Below are positions 23,760 to 31,349 of a stretch of 47,057 bases of DNA, in pieces. The stretch comes from Aureispira sp964445645. GTDB taxonomy: Bacteria > Bacteroidota > Bacteroidia > Chitinophagales > Saprospiraceae. Within the stretch, counting starts at the first letter, position 1; every line of letters starts with the position of its first letter. Below the pieces are notes generated by a model, which was given only the letters and a program-made list of their open reading frames with translations, did not search any database and was not told the origin of the DNA. The DNA lies in contig CAYULH010000031.1 of assembly GCA_964445645.1 (NCBI GenBank), forward strand, positions 1 through 47,057, written 5' to 3'. The translations under genes were made by a program, and so were the position numbers.

Positions 23760-25272
23760 TACAACTTATGACATCACCATTATTGGCAGTGGTTTGAGTG
23801 GGCTGATTTGTGGCTATATTCTCAGCAAAGAAGGCTACAAAGTGGTTGTGCTAGAGCAAAATAAGCAAGTGGGGGGCTGTTTGCAGACGTTTGTTCGAGA
23901 CAGGCGCATTTTTGATGTGGGCGTGCATTATATTGGAGGATTAGCCAAAGGGCAAGCCTTGCACCAATACTTTAGTTATTTGGGTATTATGCCACAATTG
24001 AAGCTAGAGCAATTGGATGCCGCAGCCTTTGATATTATTCGTTTGGGGCAGCAGGATTATCCATTGGCACAAGGATGGGGACGTTTTGTAGCACAACTCA
24101 GCGAGCAATTCCCACAGGAGCAGCAAGGACTACAACACTACCAGCAAGCAGTTCGAGAATGGTGCAAGCAATTTCCCTTGTACAATTTGGATATAGAACG
24201 GCCTTATCCCGATAATTGGGAACATCTGGGCATCAATGCCCAACAAAAAATAGCCAGTTTGATTAAGGATCCTACTTTGCAGGCTGTTTTGGGTGGTAAT
24301 AACTTGCTGTATGCAGGCAATGGAGCCGTTACGCCTTTTCATTTACATGCCTTGGTGCTCAATAGCTATGTGGAAAGTGCTTGGCGTTGTGTAGATGGAG
24401 GTTCTCAAATTGCTAGAGCCTTGGTCAAAAACATTCGTGCTCAGGGCGGCGCTATTTACAAACAAAAGGAAGTCGATCATTTTACTTTTAGTAATGGCCA
24501 TATCAAGGAAGTAGTTTTGACCAATGGAATAGCTATTGCCAGCAAAGCCGTTATTTCTAGCACGCACCCCGCCCAACTTGCTCGTTTTGTACGATACGAA
24601 AAAGGGGTATTGCGTAAAGCCTACCTCAAAAGAATTCAGCAGATTAAGCCTACTCCGGGGGTATTTTCTGTGCATTATACCTTAAAACCCAACACTGTTC
24701 CCTACATCAATAGCAATTATTATATCCATGAGAACGAACAGGTATGGGAGTCCATTAAAAACAACCAACAACAATGGCCGGGGAGTTATTTGGCGCTGAC
24801 CCCTCGCAATAGCAAATCGGCCAACTATGCTGATAGTTTTGCCGCACTTACTTATCTGGATTATTCCAAAGTGCAAGCTTGGGCAACAAGTTTCAATACT
24901 GTATCTAAGGCCCAAACCAGAGGGGCAGATTATGAGGCATTCAAACAAGAATATGCCGCCCAGCTCTTGGAATTGCTCTACCAACAATTTCCAATACTAA
25001 AAGGCAATGTACTCCAAAGTTATGTCTCTACACCTTTGTCTTTTAGAGACTACACAGGCAGTCCCACAGGTTCTTTTTATGGTTTTGAACGCAATTACCA
25101 AACCCCTATGCACACAGCTTTGGCCGTCCAAACCCGCATTCCCAATCTTACCTTAACAGGACAAAATGTGAATATGCACGGTATTTTGGGGGTGACAGTC
25201 AGTGCTGTTTTGGCTTGCTTAAACTTTGTAGATCGAAAAAAATTACTCACTGATATTATTACCGCTTCTTAG
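23752..25272 (+). CDS. FAD-dependent oxidoreductase, CrtI/CRTISO-like
   Basis: This 506-residue flavoprotein begins with a dinucleotide-binding motif IIGSGLSGLICGYILSKEGY and VVLEQNKQVGGCLQTF. This is the amine-oxidase/phytoene-desaturase arrangement. Near the C-terminus NLTLTGQNVNMHGILGVTVS closes the FAD site. Members act as carotenoid desaturases, isomerases or saturases. In a polyene cluster it may set double-bond geometry or hydroxylate/oxidise the aryl end. Its start overlaps the transporter fusion by 8 bases, so it belongs to the same operon. Confidence 0.9.
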   Translation: MDNTTYDITIIGSGLSGLICGYILSKEGYKVVVLEQNKQVGGCLQTFVRDRRIFDVGVHYIGGLAKGQALHQYFSYLGIMPQLKLEQLDAAAFDIIRLGQQDYPLAQGWGRFVAQLSEQFPQEQQGLQHYQQAVREWCKQFPLYNLDIERPYPDNWEHLGINAQQKIASLIKDPTLQAVLGGNNLLYAGNGAVTPFHLHALVLNSYVESAWRCVDGGSQIARALVKNIRAQGGAIYKQKEVDHFTFSNGHIKEVVLTNGIAIASKAVISSTHPAQLARFVRYEKGVLRKAYLKRIQQIKPTPGVFSVHYTLKPNTVPYINSNYYIHENEQVWESIKNNQQQWPGSYLALTPRNSKSANYADSFAALTYLDYSKVQAWATSFNTVSKAQTRGADYEAFKQEYAAQLLELLYQQFPILKGNVLQSYVSTPLSFRDYTGSPTGSFYGFERNYQTPMHTALAVQTRIPNLTLTGQNVNMHGILGVTVSAVLACLNFVDRKKLLTDIITAS

Positions 25273-25274
25273 TT

Positions 25275-26954
25275 ATGAGGACACTTATAAAATGGGGAAA
25301 ACGTTTTTTGTATCTTTTATTAATCCTAGTCATAGCACTATTTGCTGTAGATTGGTGGTTGGATTTAACACCACCCAGCATAGCCGACCAAGGTGCTTGG
25401 CAACTGGAACGAACCCAAGTAGACGAACATTTTTATACTATTGATAAGAATTGGCTGAGAAAAAACAAAGCTGGACTTTGGGAGGCGTATGTGGAGGGAA
25501 AGCCTTTTGAACGAGGGGCTATTTTGGGCAATTTGGCTCAAGAACTAGTTGTACAGCAAGAAGTTTACTTTGTGCAACAGATTCAGGAGTTGGTGGATTC
25601 TCAGGTCTTTTTGTATGTTTTGCGCTATTTGATAGGTTTTTTTAATCGGAATTTGACCAGTTATATTCCTTTAGAGTATCAGCAAGAGATTTATGGAGAA
25701 TCCCATTATTATAGCAATGTTTTTTCGGCTATTGGCTCCAATTATGAGCGTGCTCTCAATTATCATGCAGCACATGATATTGGTCATGCCTTGAGTGATT
25801 ATGCCATAGTGGGTTGCACTTCTTTTGCCACTTGGGACAGCAGCAGTGCCAATGAGCAATTGCTAATTGGGCGCAATTTTGATTTTTATGTGGGGGAGGA
25901 TTTTGCCAAGGACAAGATGATTTTGTTTATGCGGCCAGATAGTGGTTATGCCTTTGCCTCAGTTACTTGGGGTGGATTTTTGGGTGTGGTTTCGGGTATG
26001 AATGAGCAGGGCCTAACCGTCACACTCAATGCCGCTCAATCGGGCATTCCCAATGCTGCCAAAACACCTATATCTATTGTAGCCCGTAGAATTTTGCAAT
26101 ATGCCCAAACCATAGAGGAAGCATTCGCTATAGCTCAAGCATACGAAACTTTTGTATCAGAATCCTTATTGATTGGCTCGGCCAAGGATGGGAAGGCAGC
26201 TATAATAGAAAAATCTGTTGATAAATTGGCCTTGTATGAATCCACTTCTACCCAATTGGTTTGCTCCAATCATTACCAAAGTGATTCTTTTGCACAAGAT
26301 CCTGATAATCTTTACAATATAAAAAACACTGCTTCTAACTATCGCCAAATTCGCACCCAAAACTTGCTCCATCAACATGCACCATTGGATTACCAAAAAG
26401 CCGCTACCATATTAAGAGATACTAGAGGGCAGAACAACAAAGCTATAGGCTTGGGCAATGAGAAAGCCCTCAACCAATTGCAGGGACACCATGCTGTTAT
26501 TTTTGAACCTCAAAAGCGTCTGATTTGGGTATCTACTGCACCTTATCAATTGGGGCAGTTTTTGGCTTATGATTTAAATACTGTGTTTAATAATACGGGT
26601 TTGCCTCCACAAAATTCCTACATAGATTCCCTAACTATAGCTGTGGATTCCTTTGCCAGCACCAAGGCTTTTGCCGATTATGTACAATTTAGAGCACTCA
26701 AACAACAAGTACTCACTTGGACAGAAGATAGCAGAGCATACACCAGCCTACAAGGGCTCGAAGCAGCAAAATTGCCTGTTTTGAATCCCAATTATTACCA
26801 TGCTTATGCCCTATTGGGCGATTATTACAAAGCCAAAGGCCAATGTAACTTAGCTAAACCAGCCTATCTAGCTGCCTTGCAATTGGAGATTGCCACCAAG
26901 GAGGAAGAACAAATCATCTTGGAAAGCTTAAAGCAGTGCCAAAATCCTCAATAA
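25275..26954 (+). CDS. C45-type (penicillin acyltransferase-like) Ntn hydrolase
   Basis: This 559-residue protein has an N-terminal membrane anchor (residues about 9-27). It then carries an N-terminal-nucleophile hydrolase domain of the acyl-CoA:6-aminopenicillanate acyltransferase/C45 type. The likely self-cleavage site is before Cys181 in IVGCTSFATWDSS, followed by LLIGRNFDFYVGE, as in the family. The last ~70 residues look like a helical repeat. The gene begins 2 bases after the CrtI-like gene. It may form or cleave an ester or amide of the pigment in the periplasm, inferred from context. Confidence 0.82.
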   Translation: MRTLIKWGKRFLYLLLILVIALFAVDWWLDLTPPSIADQGAWQLERTQVDEHFYTIDKNWLRKNKAGLWEAYVEGKPFERGAILGNLAQELVVQQEVYFVQQIQELVDSQVFLYVLRYLIGFFNRNLTSYIPLEYQQEIYGESHYYSNVFSAIGSNYERALNYHAAHDIGHALSDYAIVGCTSFATWDSSSANEQLLIGRNFDFYVGEDFAKDKMILFMRPDSGYAFASVTWGGFLGVVSGMNEQGLTVTLNAAQSGIPNAAKTPISIVARRILQYAQTIEEAFAIAQAYETFVSESLLIGSAKDGKAAIIEKSVDKLALYESTSTQLVCSNHYQSDSFAQDPDNLYNIKNTASNYRQIRTQNLLHQHAPLDYQKAATILRDTRGQNNKAIGLGNEKALNQLQGHHAVIFEPQKRLIWVSTAPYQLGQFLAYDLNTVFNNTGLPPQNSYIDSLTIAVDSFASTKAFADYVQFRALKQQVLTWTEDSRAYTSLQGLEAAKLPVLNPNYYHAYALLGDYYKAKGQCNLAKPAYLAALQLEIATKEEEQIILESLKQCQNPQ

Positions 26955-26974
26955 CTCCATTCAATTCCTATTTT

Positions 26975-28291
26975 ATGATGTCCTTTTCTATTCCATCCAT
27001 TGATTTACAAAAAGCTGCTCCTGCAGTTGTTCGGGCTTATCAGGAAGAGCAATTGCAAAAATTGCTGGCTTATTTGGCCAAACACTCGCCCTTTTACCAA
27101 CAACAATGGGAAGCTGCTGGTATTGCCCCTAGTGCTATCAAAACCCTCCAAGACTTATCACAATTGCCCTTCACAACCAAGGCTGATTTGCAAGCACATA
27201 ATGAGGCTTTTATTGCTGCTCCTCGACATAAAATTATTGATTATGTCACCACTTCGGGCACGATGGGGCAGCCCATCACTTTTGCACTGACCGAAAATGA
27301 TTTGCAACGTCTAGCTTGGAATGAAGTAACTTCTTTTGAATTGGCTGGTTTGACGGACGAGGATGTATTGTTGCTAACCACCACTTTGGATAGGCGTTTT
27401 ATGGCTGGATTAGCCTATTTTTTGGGCGCTCGACAGTTGGGGGCGGGTGTAGTTCGGGTTGGGGCTGGGCTGCCTGCTTTGCAGTGGGACACCATTCAGC
27501 GTGTAGCTCCTACAGTCCTAATAGCTGTGCCTTCTTTCATGCTCAAATTGATTGATTATGCTCAACAGAATGGCATTGATTATCAAAATTCGAGCATCCG
27601 AAAAGCGATTTGTATTGGAGAGAGTTTGCGCCAAGAAGATTTTGGTTTGAATACCTTGGGACAGAAAATAACAGAGCTTTGGGATATAGAATTGTATTCA
27701 ACTTATGCCTCTACAGAGATGAGTACAGCCTTTACAGAATGTGCTGCTGGGCGTGGTGGGCATCACAATCCTGCTTTGATTATTGTAGAAATATTGGATG
27801 AGGCAGGGCAGCCTGTTCCGGCAGGAGAAGCGGGTGAAGTGGTCGTCACGACCCTACAAGTAGAGGCCATGCCCTTGGTTCGATTCAAGACAGGAGATAT
27901 TTGCCAATGGCATCCAGAGCCGTGCAGTTGTGGGTACACTTCTATGCGTTTGGGGCCTGTATTGGGCCGAAAAGGCCAAATGATAAAATACAAAGGCACT
28001 ACCCTTTACCCACCAGCGTTGCACGACTTGCTCAATCAATTTGAAGCTGTGCAAGGTTTTGTGGTAGAAGCTTTTAACAATGAAATGGGTACCGATGAAA
28101 TACTTATCAAATTGCACAGCCCCAGCCCATCCAAAGCCCTAGAAAAAAAGATTAAAGATCATTGTCGTGCTAGGTTGCGGGTGGCTCCTAACTTGGAGTT
28201 TGTGGATTTAAACACCTTAAATCAACTGCGTTTTCCTGCTATGAGTCGTAAGCCTATTTTGTTTATTGATAATAGAAATCAGCAGCAGTAA
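26975..28291 (+). CDS. Phenylacetate-CoA ligase-like adenylate-forming enzyme
   Basis: This 438-residue protein belongs to the PaaK-type AMP-binding enzymes. The ATP-binding loop is VTTSGTMGQPITFAL near residue 93, and the later motif is STYASTEMSTAF. A CxC-type segment with WHPEPCSCGYTS and a C-terminal lid from GRKGQMIKYKG complete the picture. It would activate the aryl acid from the ammonia-lyase as an adenylate and pass it to CoA or ACP. I use the ATG at 26975, since the GTG at 26936 overlaps the previous gene without added homology. An ATG at 26978 is equally possible. It is the last clear enzyme of the cluster. Confidence 0.9.
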   Translation: MMSFSIPSIDLQKAAPAVVRAYQEEQLQKLLAYLAKHSPFYQQQWEAAGIAPSAIKTLQDLSQLPFTTKADLQAHNEAFIAAPRHKIIDYVTTSGTMGQPITFALTENDLQRLAWNEVTSFELAGLTDEDVLLLTTTLDRRFMAGLAYFLGARQLGAGVVRVGAGLPALQWDTIQRVAPTVLIAVPSFMLKLIDYAQQNGIDYQNSSIRKAICIGESLRQEDFGLNTLGQKITELWDIELYSTYASTEMSTAFTECAAGRGGHHNPALIIVEILDEAGQPVPAGEAGEVVVTTLQVEAMPLVRFKTGDICQWHPEPCSCGYTSMRLGPVLGRKGQMIKYKGTTLYPPALHDLLNQFEAVQGFVVEAFNNEMGTDEILIKLHSPSPSKALEKKIKDHCRARLRVAPNLEFVDLNTLNQLRFPAMSRKPILFIDNRNQQQ

Positions 28292-28445
28292 TTCTAATAC
28301 TTACAACTTAGCAACACTTTTTAATACTTTGTCAAGTTCCTTTTCATACTTTGGAATTCAATTTGAGCATTTGTACTAGAATAAAACCTTGTAGTCCTCC
28401 ACAACAATTCTTTGCCTTGCTTATTATTAGAATAAAATCCTTAGT

Positions 28446-30023
28446 ATGAAGTTGATCTTTTTATTGCTCCCTTGCCTATTGTACAGCTCTTGGTTGTATG
28501 CCCAGTCCTCTGCTTTTAAGGTTGGAACACCTTACAAAGTGGTAGATGCTCAAAAAAAATACTACATCTCCGACCCTGCAAATAATTTGCTGTTGTCCAT
28601 TAAAGAACGAAATAATAAAATTGTTCTACAGAGATTTGATTTGGCCACGCTCAAGGAAGTAAAAAGAAGCAATAAGATCATCTTGCCAACTCTATCTTAT
28701 GTGTATGATATTGTTCGGATTCATGGTAGAATTTATCTAATTCAGGTAGACTACAGCAATAGCAGACAAAATTTAAGTGTATTTGCCCAACAGATAGATC
28801 CTTTTAATTGCACTTTGTTTGGAGAGCGTGTTTTGATATTGGAGGGTAATAGTATAGGGAGCATTACCTTGCAACAAAGAGGGGAAGATGGCAATATTTT
28901 ATTATTGGGTTTTAAGAGCAATTTACTAGGGTTTGGCAGCAATCAGCAACGAGTAGCCTATAGCAAGGTTTTGGGCAAGGATTTAACGCTCATTGGCTCC
29001 TATGAATTGACCTTCCCACACAAAAGAAGACAAGTAGATATTATAGATTATCACTTGGATCAACAAGGAGTGCCTTATGTACTGACCAAGGTACGCCCTT
29101 CTAAGGCCAGCCGCAAAGATGTGATTGGTAAAGGGGACAATGCTATTATTAATTATCAATTGGAAATCCTAAAGTTTAACCTAACAGATGGCAGTTATAC
29201 CACCATCCCCATCAAATTGGACGAACATCAAATCAATAACAGTTGGTTGTATGCGGGTGCCAATGGTCAGGTTATTTGTACAGGTTTTTATACCAAACGA
29301 GAAAGCAAAACCACGGAACCTGATGGGATTTTTGTGTTTAACATTGACCAAGCCGCCAAATTGCTCAAACATCATCATTATGAGTTTCCAATAGAAATTC
29401 TGACCCAATACAAAAATGCTCGGCAACAATCGAGAATAGCCCGTGCTGATCGCAAGGGGCAAGCAGAAATGAACAATCTTAAACTCAAGAAGATTGTAGT
29501 AGACCAAGACAATAATTTGGTTATTATAGGAGAAATTGATTTTATTGTCACCTCTACCAATACCACCACCAATGGCGGAACTTTTACACGCACTACCTAT
29601 CATTATTATGATATTTTGGTTACCAAAATCAATGCCGATGGAAGCCTAGCTTGGATGCGTAAACTTCCCAAACGTCAAATTGGAAGTAGAGGTCGAGGCA
29701 GTATGAGTTTTCAGCATGTCAAACTCAAGGACCAACATTACTTTTTTTTCTTGGATCATCCTAAGAATGAGATTGTTAATGTATATGAGTTGCCTAGTAT
29801 TTATGCAGATGGCCGACGGGGGGTACTCACCGCCTACCAGATCAATGACGCTACTGGCAAAGCCCGAAAAGCCCAAATTTTGGACACCAAAAAAAATAAG
29901 AGCAATTATAAATTTGTTCGGTTTAATGTGGATCGGGTTATTCCTTTTATGCCCTCTGGTATTGTCATTGAGTTTTATAAAAGAGCACAAGAAGATATTT
30001 TGGTCTATATTGGTCTTAATTAG
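28446..30023 (+). CDS. Secreted hypothetical protein
   Basis: This 525-residue protein has a signal peptide (about 20 residues, ending LYAQ). The rest is a long soluble domain rich in beta strands, with segments such as NNKIVLQRFDLATL and ILVTKINADGSLAWMRKLPK that resemble blades of a beta-propeller. I do not recognise a family. It is separated from the ligase gene by 154 bases and is followed by a palindrome, so it may be its own unit at the right edge of the pigment region. Confidence 0.7.
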   Translation: MKLIFLLLPCLLYSSWLYAQSSAFKVGTPYKVVDAQKKYYISDPANNLLLSIKERNNKIVLQRFDLATLKEVKRSNKIILPTLSYVYDIVRIHGRIYLIQVDYSNSRQNLSVFAQQIDPFNCTLFGERVLILEGNSIGSITLQQRGEDGNILLLGFKSNLLGFGSNQQRVAYSKVLGKDLTLIGSYELTFPHKRRQVDIIDYHLDQQGVPYVLTKVRPSKASRKDVIGKGDNAIINYQLEILKFNLTDGSYTTIPIKLDEHQINNSWLYAGANGQVICTGFYTKRESKTTEPDGIFVFNIDQAAKLLKHHHYEFPIEILTQYKNARQQSRIARADRKGQAEMNNLKLKKIVVDQDNNLVIIGEIDFIVTSTNTTTNGGTFTRTTYHYYDILVTKINADGSLAWMRKLPKRQIGSRGRGSMSFQHVKLKDQHYFFFLDHPKNEIVNVYELPSIYADGRRGVLTAYQINDATGKARKAQILDTKKNKSNYKFVRFNVDRVIPFMPSGIVIEFYKRAQEDILVYIGLN

Positions 30024-30054
30024 AGAATACTCTAACATAGTGTATTAAAACTAC

Positions 30055-30093
30055 ACGTTTCAAGTAGCACGTGCAACGTGTCACTTGAAACGT
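30055..30093. repeat. Inverted repeat containing the CACGTG-family core
   Basis: Arms acgtttcaagt (30055-30065) and acttgaaacgt (30083-30093) enclose agcacgtgcaacgtgtc, the core of the repeat family. It lies 32 bases after the secreted-protein gene and can serve as its terminator. Confidence 0.75.
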
Positions 30094-30111
30094 TTTAGCT
30101 TATAAAATGAA

Positions 30112-30137
30112 GTAAAGAAAACCCTCCTTTTCTTTAC
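30112..30137. repeat. 10-bp inverted repeat upstream of the recombinase gene
   Basis: Perfect arms gtaaagaaaa (30112-30121) and ttttctttac (30128-30137) are separated by ccctcc. The word gtaaag recurs at about 30209. Serine recombinases often act at short inverted sites beside their genes, so this may be part of a res or crossover site, or an operator. Neither is shown. Confidence 0.5.
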
Positions 30138-30248
30138 CAATAAAAAAATAAACTTTACATCTATCAAACAGCCCAAATAAATGTAAAAAAACTCGTATGT
30201 TTATCAAAGTAAAGAATTAAGATTTAATTAACGAGTTTATTGCCTTTT

Positions 30249-30818
30249 ATGAGAATAGGATATGCACGTGTTTCTACACAAGAGCAAAACTTGAATTTGC
30301 AGCAGGATGCCCTCCAAAAAGCAGGCTGTGAAAAAATCATTGTAGATACTATTTCGGGCAAGCAAAGCCAGCGGCCGGGATTGGAACAACTCAAATTGCT
30401 ATTGAGAAAAGGAGATGTAGTGGTAGTATGGCGGCTCGATAGGCTGGGGCGTTCGCTCAAGGACTTAATTGAGTGGATGAATTATTTGGAAGCAATGGAA
30501 GTTGGTTTTGAATCCTTGCAAGAAGCCATTAATACCACTACTTCTACGGGCAAACTTATTTTTCATATTTTTGGGGCATTGGCCGAGTTTGAGCGCAATT
30601 TGATTTTGGAGCGAACCAAGGCAGGGCTGGCTGCTGCTCGTGCTCGTGGCCGATTGGGGGGACGCAAAAAAGCCCTTTCTCCCGAAAAGAGGCGTATGGT
30701 ATATGAATTGTACAAAAGCAAACAGCATCCTATCAAGGAAATTTGTGAAATGTTTGGCATTTCTAAACCCACCCTCTACCAGTATGTGAAGGAAATAAAA
30801 GCACAAGAAGCTACGTAG
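30249..30818 (+). CDS. Serine recombinase (resolvase/invertase family)
   Basis: This 189-residue protein starts with MRIGYARVSTQEQNLNLQQD, where Ser9 is the catalytic serine. It continues with VVVWRLDRLGRSLKDLIEWM, the conserved arginines of the active site, and then the E-helix around GALAEFERNLILERTKAGLAA. The C-terminal helix-turn-helix is IKEICEMFGISKPTLYQYV. The size is typical of small resolvases and invertases such as Tn3 TnpR or Gin. The ATG at 30249 is preferred to the TTG at 30240. Such enzymes resolve plasmid dimers or cointegrates, which fits the Rep/Par context. Confidence 0.93.
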   Translation: MRIGYARVSTQEQNLNLQQDALQKAGCEKIIVDTISGKQSQRPGLEQLKLLLRKGDVVVVWRLDRLGRSLKDLIEWMNYLEAMEVGFESLQEAINTTTSTGKLIFHIFGALAEFERNLILERTKAGLAAARARGRLGGRKKALSPEKRRMVYELYKSKQHPIKEICEMFGISKPTLYQYVKEIKAQEAT

Positions 30819-30932
30819 ATTGCTTTTTATAAGCTTTTACCAATGGCTACCCTTTGATTACCCTCAATACAGGACGTTGTGGAACGATATGGGCATCCCT
30901 TTATCGCTTTTCTAAGAGCTGGATCGATTCCT

Positions 30933-31130
30933 TTATATGCTTGAAGCGCAAAAATCGGCAACAAATTTGCCATTAAAACGGCAAGCCATTTCTGTAGCGC
31001 TAGTCATTTTGTACCCATCCTCCAATTCAAAAGAGATGTTTTGTCCTTCGTAATTAAATGGTGTAATCTCATAAGTTAGAGCAACTGGCCAAATAGTAAA
31101 ACAACGTACGCTAAAACCCCTTAATAAAAA
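30933..31130 (-). pseudogene. KilA-N/antirepressor-like fragment, no start codon
   Basis: Reading the minus strand gives an open stretch with ITPFNYEGQNISFELEDGYK followed by MTSATEMACRFNGKFVADF, which resembles the start of KilA-N antirepressor proteins (compare NATEMAKxFxK). The frame ends at a stop at 30933-30935 and has no start codon in a suitable place. Further upstream on the same strand a stop closes it near 31130. It looks like a decayed gene remnant beside the recombinase. The rest of the 530-base gap (30819-31349) shows no other gene. Confidence 0.4.
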
Positions 31131-31349
31131 TCAATAATAGAATATTAAATTCCATTTTTTGTCAACTTGGGTGCATTTAATAGCAATTCGCCCTTTTTGT
31201 GTGAAAGAAATGTTAAGAAAAACTTATCTTTAGGAAGTATTTCTAATCGCTCCCTCTTCCCTCTTTTATTATACTTTGCCCCCTTTGATATTCTTATGCC
31301 AAAACTAAACCTTAATTCGTTTATAATAAATTTTAAATTTTAAATACTC

